A DNA stretch of 64,000 bases from Thermosyntropha sp. (GCF_017656155.1 NZ_JACDOH010000010.1:33697-97696), one strand, 5' to 3'; positions 54,464 to 63,070 are shown, numbered from the stretch's first letter. Notes: generated from the sequence alone by a model not told the origin. Program-made: numbers and translations.

Positions 54464-55048
54464 ATGATCCTCATGATTGACAATTATGATTCATTTACCT
54501 ACAACCTGGTTCAATATCTACAGGAGCTTAATCAGGAAGTAACTGTAAGTCGTAATGATGAAATAAACATTGAAGAAATCAAAAAACTCAATCCTGATTA
54601 TATATTCATTTCTCCAGGTCCTTGCACTCCTGATGAATCCGGGATAAGCCTCGATGCTATAAGACATTTTGCAGGGAAAATCCCTATTCTCGGCATATGT
54701 TTGGGGCATCAGGCCATTGCTCAGGTCTTTGGAGCTAAAATTATCGTAAACTGGCGGCAAATGCATGGCAAAACTTCCCCCGTTTACCATGATGAAAATG
54801 GGGTTTTCAAAGATCTGCCCAATCCCTTGACGGTGGTCCGCTATCATTCACTGGTGATAGACCCGGGGACTGTTCCGCCAGATCTTACAGTAACAGCCAA
54901 AACTGAAGAAGGAGAAATTATGGCCATCCGCCATAAAACCCTACCTATAGAAGGAGTCCAGTTCCATCCGGAATCCATCTTGTCGGAATGCGGACATCAG
55001 CTGCTTAATAATTTTATTGTTAATTATAAAAAAAGCAAAAACCCTTGA
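54464..55048 (+). CDS. pabA: Aminodeoxychorismate/anthranilate synthase component II (glutamine amidotransferase)
   Basis: The glutaminase subunit that feeds ammonia to PabB, and perhaps also to TrpE as in Bacillus. It is 194 residues. It starts [20 protein letters not shown], the nucleophile Cys is in [11 protein letters not shown] near residue 79, and the His-Glu pair is in [14 protein letters not shown]. The ATG at 54464 follows GGAGGG; an upstream frame back to 54350 crosses the promoter region and is not used. It is on the opposite strand from pabB and pabC. Confidence 0.96.
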   Translation: MILMIDNYDSFTYNLVQYLQELNQEVTVSRNDEINIEEIKKLNPDYIFISPGPCTPDESGISLDAIRHFAGKIPILGICLGHQAIAQVFGAKIIVNWRQMHGKTSPVYHDENGVFKDLPNPLTVVRYHSLVIDPGTVPPDLTVTAKTEEGEIMAIRHKTLPIEGVQFHPESILSECGHQLLNNFIVNYKKSKNP

Positions 55049-55091
55049 AACTCATATCATCAAACTAAAACTTGTAGAAAGGAAATGAGAA

Positions 55092-55745
55092 ATGCAATTT
55101 AACGAAAAATTCGAAGCAATGGAAGTAATCTATCAAGAAATGTGCCAAAAAGTCACTAATCCTAAAAACTTCTTTTTCACCGAAAAATATATGAAACTGC
55201 GTCAGACAGTCCAAGCAGTATGCCTCAAAACCGAAAAAATTTTTAACAACTATATAGACGTGCTTATGGATGATGCTGAACAAGATGAATTTAAACAAGT
55301 AAAGCTTTATATGTGCTATCCGGTCAGATACCTCAAAAGAAAAAAAGACAAACCTTTATCTGATGAAAAAAAAGCGGCTGTTCGCCTTAAGCTGGAACAA
55401 ACGGCAGCTTTAGGACTTATGGTTCACCTCTTCCTGGTAGCCGAACCTGCCCGGGAAAAAGGTTTTGCAAAAATTGATATGACTAAAGTCGAAAAAGAAT
55501 GGGCCAGCCGTATCCTAAGGACTGACAAGGTTATGAAACAATATAACATCGGAGTTCGCAAAATGCCGGGAAAAATTTTTGATGCCTTTTATAAAGAACA
55601 TATTGAGCCTTTTATTACTGGAGAACTCAACATAAAAGGACTTTTAACCAAAAAAAGGCACTACGACTTCTTCCACAAGCTCTTTTTCAGCGGTGCCCTC
55701 TTAGGTTTAGAAATCGACTTTGCTGCCCGCATGCTCCAAGACTAA
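55092..55745 (+). CDS. Unknown helical protein downstream of pabA
   Basis: A 217-residue, mostly helical, lysine-rich protein that I cannot assign. There is no signal peptide. Hydrophobic segments (AALGLMVHLFLVAEPAR near residue 104 and FSGALLGLEIDFAARM near the C-terminus) are weakly alike, hinting at an internal duplication. The ATG follows AGGAAATGAG. It lies 43 bases after pabA on the same strand and could share its transcript. A palindromic repeat follows immediately after its stop. Confidence 0.75.
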   Translation: MQFNEKFEAMEVIYQEMCQKVTNPKNFFFTEKYMKLRQTVQAVCLKTEKIFNNYIDVLMDDAEQDEFKQVKLYMCYPVRYLKRKKDKPLSDEKKAAVRLKLEQTAALGLMVHLFLVAEPAREKGFAKIDMTKVEKEWASRILRTDKVMKQYNIGVRKMPGKIFDAFYKEHIEPFITGELNIKGLLTKKRHYDFFHKLFFSGALLGLEIDFAARMLQD

Positions 55746-55763
55746 CTTTTTAACCTGTGACCT

Positions 55764-55862
55764 GGGGACGGTTCTCGATTTTAAATCTATTTCGAATCGA
55801 AGCAGATTTCAATTTGGGGACGGTTCCGAAGTTTAAAAGTATTTCCATTCGAAATAAATTTT
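55764..55862. repeat. Dispersed palindromic repeat, copy D
   Basis: GGGGACGGTT occurs twice in direct orientation (55764-55773 and 55816-55825), separated by TTTCGAATCGAAG, and followed by a decayed TTTCCATTCGAAA. This differs from copies A and B, where the two blocks are inverted. Confidence 0.8.
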
Positions 55863-55878
55863 AACGGTTATAGCCATA

Positions 55879-55906
55879 ATATAAGCGGGAAAAATCCCGC
55901 TTATAT
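55879..55906. terminator. Perfect hairpin at the end of the ABC permease gene
   Basis: ATATAAGCGGGA and TCCCGCTTATAT form a perfect 12-base stem with an AAAA loop and overlap the permease stop codon. T-tracts are poor on both sides, so it may be a weak terminator or a 3' stability element. Confidence 0.5.
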
Positions 55907-56638
55907 CTCTATTTTTCGGTTATATACTATAACTGCAATCGCAAAAACTATTAATGCTTCAACTAAAGTACCGAAAATAGACCAGGATAACAAATTAGCC
56001 GCCGTCATAGCAGGTTCAAAATCAAATTGCCATACCGAGAAAAAATTTCCCATCCAGTGATTAAATTTACTGATAAGCCACCATAAAAAGATAAATATAA
56101 TTGTAATAGCCCAGCCAGTAAACCTAGAAAACAAATGCCCTAAAACCTGTGCCAAAAAACTTAAACTGGCTATAAATACAAAGAGTGCCACTGTTAAAAT
56201 GTAAACCCCTAAAAACCAATCCCATGGAACATAACCAAAACGACTGGTTATTATTGCTGTAAAATCCGGAATCCAAAAAAACATAAGCAAAATGCTGCTT
56301 ATTATAACTGTCCCTGTTCCAATTATATAATGGGTAATTAAAGCTAAAAGCTTGGCCCCCAGCACCATCTGTCCTTTTATTGGCAGAGAAAGCATAAGAT
56401 AAATAGTATTATTGTTCCATTCCCCGCTCAAAATCCTAATAGAAGATACTACCGGTATAAGTCCAGCCAATCCTGCCACCATAATAAAAGGAAGGACAGC
56501 CGCTGGTGATTTATCAGAGGTTATTATTATAATAACACTCACCAAAACTGCACCCAGGGTAAATGCAATATCTAAAGAAAGCTGTCTCATTTCTTTTTTA
56601 TATAAATTCACAAGCACACTAAGCTTATTAATTGGCAT
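55901..56638 (-). CDS. ABC transporter permease (ABC-2 type)
   Basis: A 245-residue protein with about six membrane helices. The pattern of an N-terminal LYKKEMRQLSLDIAFTLGAV and LSGEWNNNTIYLMLSLPIKG, between helices 2 and 3, is that of small ABC-2 permeases. It starts inside the ATPase gene (11-base overlap). Together with the GntR gene this looks like the ytr/bcr type of cell-envelope stress exporter. The substrate is unknown. Confidence 0.85.
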   Translation of the reverse strand: MPINKLSVLVNLYKKEMRQLSLDIAFTLGAVLVSVIIIITSDKSPAAVLPFIMVAGLAGLIPVVSSIRILSGEWNNNTIYLMLSLPIKGQMVLGAKLLALITHYIIGTGTVIISSILLMFFWIPDFTAIITSRFGYVPWDWFLGVYILTVALFVFIASLSFLAQVLGHLFSRFTGWAITIIFIFLWWLISKFNHWMGNFFSVWQFDFEPAMTAANLLSWSIFGTLVEALIVFAIAVIVYNRKIEI

Positions 56639-57323
56639 CTCTAAACAACTCCTTCATCATTTCTGTTAAAGACTTCCCTTCATTCAATCTCAATTCTTCC
56701 GCATTCTGCTTAAGCAGAATTCTACCTCTAGCAATAAAAATCACCTCTTCCACCAGGTTTTCTACTTCTGCTATTTCATGGGTGGAAATTATTATTGTCT
56801 GCTCTCCCTCGCGGTAATCGCGGATAAGGGTATTTATTATTTCTTCCCGGGTCAAAATATCAATCCCTGAAAGCGGCTCATCCAGTAAAAGATACGGAGC
56901 TTTTCTAGAGGTAGCTAAGAGAAGTTTAACTTTAGCCCTTTGCCCTTTGGATATCTTGTTTATTTTCATATCTTCGCCTAAATTCAAAAAAGCCAACAAT
57001 TCTTTATACTTATCATCATCCCAGTCACTGTAAAATGTTTTTACAAAATCAGCTGCCTTCTTAACTGTCATCCAGGGATACAAATAGTCAATTTCAGGAA
57101 GGTATGCTATTTTATCCTTAACCTCCTGCGGATTTTTCCCATCGACCACAACCGTTCCACTCTGCGGGCGGCTAAGACCAGCTATCATTTTAAGGCTGGT
57201 AGACTTGCCCGCTCCGTTGGGTCCAAAAAGGCCTATTATTTTCCCTTTTGGAAAAGTCACTGTAACCCCGTCTAATGCAGTAACTTTTCCATATCTTTTT
57301 ACCACCTGATTAAACTCTATCAT
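56628..57323 (-). CDS. ABC transporter ATP-binding protein
   Basis: A 231-residue ATPase. Walker A is GLFGPNGAGKSTSLKMIAGL, the signature loop is ISKGQRAKVKLLLATSRK (the usual LSGGQ reads ISKGQ), and Walker B is YLLLDEPLSGID with the H-loop STHEIAEVE. The ATG at 57323 follows GGGAGG and overlaps the regulator gene by 14 bases. It probably pairs with the permease just downstream. Confidence 0.93.
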   Translation of the reverse strand: MIEFNQVVKRYGKVTALDGVTVTFPKGKIIGLFGPNGAGKSTSLKMIAGLSRPQSGTVVVDGKNPQEVKDKIAYLPEIDYLYPWMTVKKAADFVKTFYSDWDDDKYKELLAFLNLGEDMKINKISKGQRAKVKLLLATSRKAPYLLLDEPLSGIDILTREEIINTLIRDYREGEQTIIISTHEIAEVENLVEEVIFIARGRILLKQNAEELRLNEGKSLTEMMKELFRDAN

Positions 57324-57690
57324 TAAAAAATCCTCCCTTTTCAAGCATCTCCTTTATCATCTCTTCTATTTCTTTAAAAGTAAAACCTAATTCCTTCATA
57401 TCTGATATAAAATCAACAACTAACCTTTCCACCATTTCCTTTTTAAGCTTTACAATCGTTTCATCACTTACACTTACAAAAGTCCCTTGTCCCCTTATCG
57501 TTTCTACCAAGCCCATATACTCCATCTCCCTATAAGCCCGCTGGACTGTATTAGGATTAATGTGGGCACTCTGCGCATATTCCCGTTGGGAAGGAATCTT
57601 ATCCCCTTTTGTAAGTTCTCCTCTAATCATCCTCTTTTTGAAATCCTCAATAATCTGCATATATATAGGCCTTCCCGAATCAAAATCCAT
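57310..57690 (-). CDS. GntR-family regulator, YtrA subfamily
   Basis: A 126-residue short GntR protein: a winged helix (PIYMQIIEDFKKRMIRGELT, then GDKIPSQREYAQSAHINPNT and VQRAYREMEYMGLVETIRGQ) and a brief helical dimerisation tail. The YtrA subfamily usually represses an adjacent ABC exporter and responds to envelope stress. The ATG follows AGGAGG. Palindromic TAGTGCACTA sites lie over its start of transcription. Confidence 0.92.
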   Translation of the reverse strand: MDFDSGRPIYMQIIEDFKKRMIRGELTKGDKIPSQREYAQSAHINPNTVQRAYREMEYMGLVETIRGQGTFVSVSDETIVKLKKEMVERLVVDFISDMKELGFTFKEIEEMIKEMLEKGGFFNDRV

Positions 57691-57703
57691 CCGTCTACCT
57701 CCT

Positions 57704-57760
57704 TAATGCACTATTTATCTAGTGCACTAATATTATAATATTTCTATAACCTAAAGTCAA
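57704..57760 (-). promoter_or_regulatory. Promoter and twin operator of the GntR-ABC operon
   Basis: On the minus strand TTGACT (57760-57755), a 17-base spacer and a perfect TATAAT (57737-57732). A perfect palindrome TAGTGCACTA (57720-57729) covers the expected transcription start, and a near copy TAATGCACTA (57704-57713) follows 16 bases on. The layout suggests autorepression. Confidence 0.7.
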
Positions 57761-57767
57761 TTTTAAC

Positions 57768-57889
57768 TTGAGGTAATCGGTTAAAAATTATTTCGAAAAT
57801 GAAATACTTTTAAACTTCAGAACCGTCCCCAAATTAAAAAGTATTTCGAAGATGAAATAGTTTTAAATTTCGGAACCGTACCAAATTAA
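57768..57889. repeat. Dispersed palindromic repeat, copy E
   Basis: Contains two TTTCGAA-rAtGAAA type palindromes (about 57791-57804 and 57844-57858), AACCGTCCCC (57821-57830) and a decayed second block AACCGTACC. The GGGG partner on the left is degraded to GAGGTAATCGGTT. Confidence 0.75.
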
Positions 57890-57920
57890 AAAGGCGGCTT
57901 CACCGCCTTTTTTTATTATT
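57886..57920. terminator. Bidirectional terminator
   Basis: AAAAA, the stem GGCGG/CCGCC with loop CTTCA, then a run of T. On the minus strand it follows the ribbon-helix-helix gene stop; on the plus strand it also has seven T. Confidence 0.8.
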
Positions 57921-58077
57921 TATTTTTATCATTCTCCTCATGGTTTATATATTCTCTTATTATCATTCGTACAAGTGCACTGCGCGAAATCTGTTTTTCT
58001 CTAGCTATGCGCTTTATATCCTCAACCTGTTTTTTAGTCAAGTAAAAAGTAGCATGTTCAAATTTATCCGTGGCCAT
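57916..58077 (-). CDS. Short ribbon-helix-helix (CopG/Arc-type) DNA-binding protein
   Basis: A 53-residue gene. The translation MATDKFEHATFYLTKKQVED continues to IKRIAREKQISRSALVRMII, a beta strand followed by two helices with the turn of the ribbon-helix-helix fold; it ends in a short charged tail. The ATG at 58077 has GGGGAGGT upstream. It could be a free-standing repressor or an antitoxin; no toxin-like gene adjoins it. It lies 86 bases downstream of the patatin gene and may share its transcript. Confidence 0.8.
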   Translation of the reverse strand: MATDKFEHATFYLTKKQVEDIKRIAREKQISRSALVRMIIREYINHEENDKNK

Positions 58078-58163
58078 TTTAACCTCCCCTCTGCCTATAT
58101 CCCCCGGCTAAATCGATGCTTTGTGAATATTATATGTAAATGAGACTTTTTCTGTTCCCTCCT

Positions 58164-59027
58164 TTAGCTGTTAAGTCCCTTTTTAAGATCGTCAAGGCTC
58201 TTTTTCATGGATTTTCTTCCTATGCGAATTATCTCATAAGCTTTTTCTATAGCTTTTAAATTCACTTCTGGAACTGGAGGAGAAAGGATTAAATCAGAAT
58301 AATAATCCAGAGTGTCTCCAGAGGTTTCATATATTAAAATGCTTAAAGTCCTCTTTACTATTTCGTCAAGATTCTTAACCTGCCTGTTATAAACCGTCCA
58401 ACCTAAATTTACCGATAAAACATATTCAGCTCCCATCTTGCTTACAGCTTCAGCCGGAATTATCTCTTTAATCCCTCCATCTACCAGCTGCATATCCTTA
58501 AATCTTGCCGGAACAAAGGTTACAGGAATTGAAATGCTTGCTCTTACAGCCTCACTTAAGTAAGCATCCCGCACTATAATCGTATTTTTATCTAAACCCT
58601 CTATTTCCTGATTGGTAAAGATAATTTCTCTGCCGGTATCTATATCACAGGCAATTATAGCTATAGGCACAAGCACATCATTAAGCTTTTTCCCGCCAGT
58701 TAATTTATATATCATCCTTTCAATCCGTTTACCCTTTATAAAACCTTTTAAAGGCACCTTATATCCCGGAATGTAAAGAGAAAAAATATACTTAAAAAAC
58801 CCGGCCAAATCATAATCTACATAATCTCCCGCCTTAAGTCCCAAAACTAATTTTTCCATGGCATAAGGCGACATTCCGACAGCAAAAAGTGCAGCTATTA
58901 TGCTACCAGCGCTGGTTCCGGAAATAAAAGAAACCGGAATATTATTTTCATGTAAAATCTGCAATACTCCTATATGGGCCAAGCCTTTAAGGCCGCCTCC
59001 CCCTAGGGCTACGCCCAGTTTTTTCAT
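58164..59027 (-). CDS. Patatin-like phospholipase family protein
   Basis: A 287-residue serine hydrolase with a Ser-Asp dyad. GGGGLKG (9-15) is the oxyanion loop, GTSAG (37-41) carries nucleophile Ser39, and LVDGGIKEI near residue 175 supplies the aspartate. No signal peptide. Bacterial relatives (RssA/YchK type) are lipid acyl hydrolases of uncertain role. The ATG follows a moderate ribosome site. The neighbours do not define a pathway. Confidence 0.92.
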   Translation of the reverse strand: MKKLGVALGGGGLKGLAHIGVLQILHENNIPVSFISGTSAGSIIAALFAVGMSPYAMEKLVLGLKAGDYVDYDLAGFFKYIFSLYIPGYKVPLKGFIKGKRIERMIYKLTGGKKLNDVLVPIAIIACDIDTGREIIFTNQEIEGLDKNTIIVRDAYLSEAVRASISIPVTFVPARFKDMQLVDGGIKEIIPAEAVSKMGAEYVLSVNLGWTVYNRQVKNLDEIVKRTLSILIYETSGDTLDYYSDLILSPPVPEVNLKAIEKAYEIIRIGRKSMKKSLDDLKKGLNS

Positions 59028-59075
59028 TTTCTCCTTTTCCCCTATCTTTTAAGGCACCTGCCTTAAGCTCTAAAT

Positions 59076-59294
59076 TCAGCGGTTGCACTTTCTGACCATA
59101 AAATTGGTTATTTTTCGCACGGTACTTCGGTTATTTTCTAAAAGCTCCTGCCAAAATTTGCGGTATTCTTCAGGTTCTGTATGTTCACTGAATACCGAAA
59201 TTTTCTTTTCCAGCTCTTTATGCATACCTACAACTTCTTCCAAATTCATTCGCATGTTGTTTTTTTGTTCCCGGCTTATTTTTATTGTTGGCAA
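59076..59294 (-). CDS. Small helical protein, unknown function
   Basis: A 72-residue, charged, mainly helical protein (MPTIKISREQKNNMRMNLEE, then VVGMHKELEKKISVFSEH). It has no recognised domain. The TTG at 59294 is seven bases after AAAGGAGG, a strong site that supports a real gene. It lies between a putative coat gene and the patatin gene. Confidence 0.6.
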   Translation of the reverse strand: MPTIKISREQKNNMRMNLEEVVGMHKELEKKISVFSEHTEPEEYRKFWQELLENNRSTVRKITNFMVRKCNR

Positions 59295-59365
59295 ACTTTC
59301 GCCTCCTTTACCTTGTTATTAATAATTGCCCGGCATTATTTGCCGGGCACAAACCTATCCCCCCT

Positions 59366-59941
59366 TTATTTGATAATATAATCTTCAGGTTCAATTTCTC
59401 CATATACTATTACATCATGCATTTTGCCCAATTTATTAATTATATCGACATATACTTTAAGTCCTATGCAGGTTCCAACTATTGGAGTGGTAAGATTGCA
59501 GGGATTGCTGGGGTCTTCGCAGTTGCCTTTAATTTCAAAATCAAATGCCCAGTTCTTTAGGATAACTTCAGACTGTTCAATTTCTTCCCTGAATTCCTCC
59601 AAGGTCAAGGGAGGATCAAACTCCTGTAAATCAATATTTTGTTCATATCTGTCACTTACGGTTATAATCTGATATTCGCCATCTACAAGGACAAACATTA
59701 TTACTTCATAGTCTACTACCAGCCTTACACGATGGAATAAGATCTCTGATGTTGCATTAATAACCTTTACCTTGATGTCTTCAACTCCACATACTTTCCC
59801 GCCAACCTGTTCTTCCGGCACGCAAAAGCTGGTGTCTAAAATCTGCACTTGTCTTGCCACATACTTAGCCTTTATAACTCTTGCCCAAAGATCAAGCATA
59901 CAACCTTCCGGAAATTCACATTTAAGCCCTTCACGACTCAT
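59366..59941 (-). CDS. Possible spore coat/SPOCS-like protein
   Basis: About 191 residues, rich in beta strands (VEDIKVKVINATSEILFHRV, then RLVVDYEVIMFVLVDGEYQI) with several cysteines (GCML, SFCV, KVCG, NCEDPSNPCN, GTCIG). The strand pattern resembles DUF3794/SPOCS modules of spore proteins, at low certainty. The ATG at 59941 has GGAGGGG seven bases upstream. A sigma-K-like promoter just upstream supports mother-cell expression late in sporulation. It adjoins a glycosyltransferase cluster. Confidence 0.6.
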   Translation of the reverse strand: MSREGLKCEFPEGCMLDLWARVIKAKYVARQVQILDTSFCVPEEQVGGKVCGVEDIKVKVINATSEILFHRVRLVVDYEVIMFVLVDGEYQIITVSDRYEQNIDLQEFDPPLTLEEFREEIEQSEVILKNWAFDFEIKGNCEDPSNPCNLTTPIVGTCIGLKVYVDIINKLGKMHDVIVYGEIEPEDYIIK

Positions 59942-60017
59942 GTACTTTCCCCTCCTCATTATCTTCCTTTCTGCTTTACGCAGTTTTTTCTAATAGCTTT
60001 AAGTTGAATTTCTAGGA

Positions 60018-60046
60018 TATACTATGAAATCCGAAAACAAAGTGTT
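60018..60046 (-). promoter_or_regulatory. Sigma-K-like promoter before the putative coat gene
   Basis: On the minus strand AACA (60046-60043), a 16-base spacer, and CATAGTATA (60026-60018). This fits the Bacillus sigma-K pattern mACm-N16-CATANNNTA. Sigma-E sites share the CATA core. Confidence 0.5.
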
Positions 60047-60066
60047 ACTTTAATGAAAAATAATTT

Positions 60067-60759
60067 TTATTTTTCCTGCATAATATGAAGACACCTTACC
60101 CTGGGATCACAATATACTTTTATCCCCTGAAGGCGCGCCTTTTCGCAAAATCCTATATCCTCTGCCCCTCTTTCTGCCGAATATCTTACTTTATATTCTT
60201 TTATCACCCGCCTGTGAATTAAATAAGCCGCCCCCGTGCAATCTACCGGAAACGGCTTATTTTGCGGAAATTCCTTTATATGCACATATCTGCCGGGAGT
60301 CTGTTCCCGTAATATGTTAAAAACCTGATCATCTCCCAAATAATGCCCATTGCCTACCAGAGCAGAAACTATATCATATCCATCTTCAATCAAAGTAGCT
60401 AAGGCATTAGGTGGAACGATAATGTCGCTATCTACGGAAAAAAGATAAAGACAGTCAGAATTCATGAAATGCTCAAGTAAAAGATTGCGCAAATAGGACA
60501 AATGCTTAAAGCTGTATTCCCCTCTCCTATGCCCTCTCGGTTTTTCTAAATTGCATACGATTAATTTAACCTTAGAAAGGGAGGTAACAGCAAACTCCTG
60601 TAAAATCTGCTCTGTCCTGTCAGTAGAATTGTTAATTATAAAACAATATTCTCTATATTCATGAGGATAATCCAAATTTTCCAGAGCTTTAAGATACTCT
60701 GGCAAAATCCAGGCCCGGTTGCGCACCGGGCATCCTATCATTACTTTTGCTCTAGACAT
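60067..60759 (-). CDS. Family 2-like glycosyltransferase
   Basis: A 230-residue GT-A fold enzyme. It starts KVMIGCPVRNRAWILPEYLK, has a DSD metal-binding motif in YLFSVDSDIIVPPN near residue 110, and FPVDCTGAAYLIHRRV with AERGAEDIGFCEKA as the acceptor region. There is no membrane helix, so it works in the cytoplasm. It follows another glycosyltransferase by three bases. A role in decorating spore-surface proteins or glycans is inferred from neighbours. Confidence 0.85.
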   Translation of the reverse strand: MSRAKVMIGCPVRNRAWILPEYLKALENLDYPHEYREYCFIINNSTDRTEQILQEFAVTSLSKVKLIVCNLEKPRGHRRGEYSFKHLSYLRNLLLEHFMNSDCLYLFSVDSDIIVPPNALATLIEDGYDIVSALVGNGHYLGDDQVFNILREQTPGRYVHIKEFPQNKPFPVDCTGAAYLIHRRVIKEYKVRYSAERGAEDIGFCEKARLQGIKVYCDPRVRCLHIMQEK

Positions 60760-60762
60760 TAT

Positions 60763-62058
60763 CTAACCCCGCCCCGTTTTAAAACAGAAGGATGGACAAC
60801 TTATTATATTTATCTTAATATCGGACACTTTAAAACCAGTTTTTCTTTTACCTTTAAAAATGTGTTTTAAGCTCCTAAGGTCTATTGCCAACCTGCGTCC
60901 TACTTTAAATTTACTAAAAGCACCAGTTAACTCATAAACTGCGCCGGTAAAATAATTTTCATTATGAGGAGGAGCTTTAATCATCTCTTCGTTTAATACC
61001 GCACTATTCAGTTCATCTTCACCAGTTTTTAAATCCACATTCTTCATGGCTAACTTAGCTTCAACTATATTTATTATCTCCTGGGCTCTTAATATCCAAG
61101 AATTTTCCCGGGCAGTCAAAAGTCTCCTGCTCCTTTTTTCCAGATCATTCTCATTAAGCGCTTTGATTACATTTTCTATAAATTCCTCATGATTGGCTGC
61201 CGTATAAACTAATTCCGGATATTTTTCAGCTTCAGGTATGGAAACAGAAACAATAGGCATTCCCACAGCCATATACTCCCACATTTTTATAGGATTTACT
61301 GCCTCCACCATACCGGTAACCTTGAACGGGACTATACCCACATCAAACATCTGGGCATACGCAGGCAGATCATTATAATCCTTATAGCCCAGCCAGTGGA
61401 TATTGGGACGCTCAGGAACCTGGGTGACATTATAGAGAGGTCCTAACATAACTATATTACATTTTGGAAAAGCATTTGCCAGCTTCTCAATGAGCTCTAA
61501 ATCCAGCCAGCTGGCTATTACTCCAATATAACCTATAATCGGTCTTGGTATACCAGCTATATCCTGTGGAACAGGCAAATCAGTCCTGGAAAAATGTTCA
61601 AAATCGCACCCATTAGGTATCAGATAAGTGGAAGGATTAATCTCCCGCGCTTTTGAATAAAGTTTATCCGAAGTAGTTAGAACTATATCGGCTGTTTTAA
61701 CTGCCTTTTCATAATAAGGAAGCCAGGGAGCAAATTCATCACTCGGTTCATCCACACTGTCAAAAATGACTAAACTTGGATTGTACCGCCATATTAAATC
61801 GGCTTGAGCAGCTGAAGTGTAATATACTACCGGTCTTACTTTTTTCAAATATGGTTCAGGATTAACATTGTTAAACAAATACAGGTTAGGCATTACATTA
61901 TCTATGCCTCGAACTGCCTGACTCTGCGGACTTGGATTGTTTAAATAAAAAGAAGTTATTCCAAGCCTGGCAAAGCTTTGCATTAGCTGCTGCGGTCTCT
62001 GCACTAGATAATAGTAATCTAAAGTTGGCGGGTACAATATACAACTGATATCGGCCAT
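60763..62058 (-). CDS. Family 1/4 glycosyltransferase
   Basis: About 431 residues. The first domain opens ISCILYPPTLDYYYLVQRPQ, and a GT-B donor domain follows with YIGVIASWLDLELIEKLANA, MLGPLYNVTQVPERPNIHWL and GYKDYNDLPAYAQMFDVGIV, ending in PIKMWEYMAVGMPIVSVSIP. Residues after about 360 form an extra tail, basic and possibly membrane- or protein-binding. The ATG at 62058 follows AGGGGG; a frame to 62106 is longer but lacks a good site. Confidence 0.87.
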   Translation of the reverse strand: MADISCILYPPTLDYYYLVQRPQQLMQSFARLGITSFYLNNPSPQSQAVRGIDNVMPNLYLFNNVNPEPYLKKVRPVVYYTSAAQADLIWRYNPSLVIFDSVDEPSDEFAPWLPYYEKAVKTADIVLTTSDKLYSKAREINPSTYLIPNGCDFEHFSRTDLPVPQDIAGIPRPIIGYIGVIASWLDLELIEKLANAFPKCNIVMLGPLYNVTQVPERPNIHWLGYKDYNDLPAYAQMFDVGIVPFKVTGMVEAVNPIKMWEYMAVGMPIVSVSIPEAEKYPELVYTAANHEEFIENVIKALNENDLEKRSRRLLTARENSWILRAQEIINIVEAKLAMKNVDLKTGEDELNSAVLNEEMIKAPPHNENYFTGAVYELTGAFSKFKVGRRLAIDLRSLKHIFKGKRKTGFKVSDIKINIISCPSFCFKTGRG

Positions 62059-62134
62059 TAAATATCCCCCTACCCTTCGATTTCTCAAAAGCGGTCTTAT
62101 TATCATATGCTTTTAACCCTAAATAGGTGCCTTC

Positions 62135-63070
62135 CTACCATCCGGTCTGGCTCAAAACTTCCAGAATACGTACATGATAGTTATGTTTTCTATAAACCTC
62201 CTCTTGTCCCCGGCGGGCAATTTTTTCCCTTTCTTCCGGATGATTCAGATACCAATTCACCAAAGAAAAAGTCTCTTCTGAGCTTTTAGTCCATACCAGA
62301 TGATAGTGATTTTTAAAAAAATTCTCAACGGCGGGAGTCCACTGGGTAAGATAAAACCCACCGCATCCCAAAACTTCAAAAGTGCGCATACTCATCATAG
62401 TCCGAGAATTATCTACCGAATGAAGACCGATAACTATTTTGGCACTCGCACAGGCTGAAGGAAGTTTCTCGTAAGGCATTATCCCTCCATAATATTCGGG
62501 AGTTATATAATAAGGTCGTGAAGTATCCAGCCACCATTCGTTGCCGTATATTTTTATATCATAGTTATTATCCACTAAAGCCTTTATAATATCGCTTATA
62601 CCTTTTAGCCGGGCAGGATGATAATCATAATTGTTGCCGATAAAAATAATATCATGGGCGAATTCTTTTTTCTTTTCTCCCTGACGGTGAAACGAAGGAT
62701 GACAGCCAAACATTAACAGATAAGCATCAATTCCGTGTTTTTTATATTGTTCTATACTTTCTATACACGGGGTAAAGACATGCGAAGATTTTTCAGCATA
62801 AGAAAGGGATAAATAATCGAAGGCTACCGGGTCTTCAATCGCCCAATACATATGAGGAATATTAAGTTCTTCAAGCAGCGGAAATAATTTATGCATTCGG
62901 TTAATACCGCCATCATTAAAAATATAATCCGGCTTAAATTCTTTTATGTGAGGTAAAAGAGAATCCTCTCGATCTAAAAAAACCATTTTCACCTCATGGC
63001 CTAAATCGGCAAAAGCTGCCCCGATCCCGTATTTAATCAGAGGAGCAACATTAACAAAAAGCAGTCGCAA
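62135..63070 (-). CDS. CgeB-family glycosyltransferase (spore maturation type)
   Basis: About 311 residues with the CgeB layout: an N-terminal Rossmann-like domain (RLLFVNVAPLIKYGIGAAFA, then IPHMYWAIEDPVAFD) and a GT-B donor domain (MSMRTFEVLGCGGFYLTQWT). CgeB in Bacillus glycosylates the outermost spore layer. The TTG at 63070 follows GAGGGAG by five bases and gives the usual start (M)RLLFVN. An ATG at 63094 has no ribosome site. Confidence 0.85.
   Translation of the reverse strand: MRLLFVNVAPLIKYGIGAAFADLGHEVKMVFLDREDSLLPHIKEFKPDYIFNDGGINRMHKLFPLLEELNIPHMYWAIEDPVAFDYLSLSYAEKSSHVFTPCIESIEQYKKHGIDAYLLMFGCHPSFHRQGEKKKEFAHDIIFIGNNYDYHPARLKGISDIIKALVDNNYDIKIYGNEWWLDTSRPYYITPEYYGGIMPYEKLPSACASAKIVIGLHSVDNSRTMMSMRTFEVLGCGGFYLTQWTPAVENFFKNHYHLVWTKSSEETFSLVNWYLNHPEEREKIARRGQEEVYRKHNYHVRILEVLSQTGW

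Noticed and set aside
57916..59027. Toxin-antitoxin pair formed by the ribbon-helix-helix gene and the patatin gene
   Set aside because: Patatin-like enzymes are not a usual toxin partner, and the gene order and 86-base gap are atypical.
59323..59350. GCCCGGCA/TGCCGGGC hairpin after the putative coat gene as a terminator
   Set aside because: The stem is good but no T-tract follows on either strand; left unassigned.
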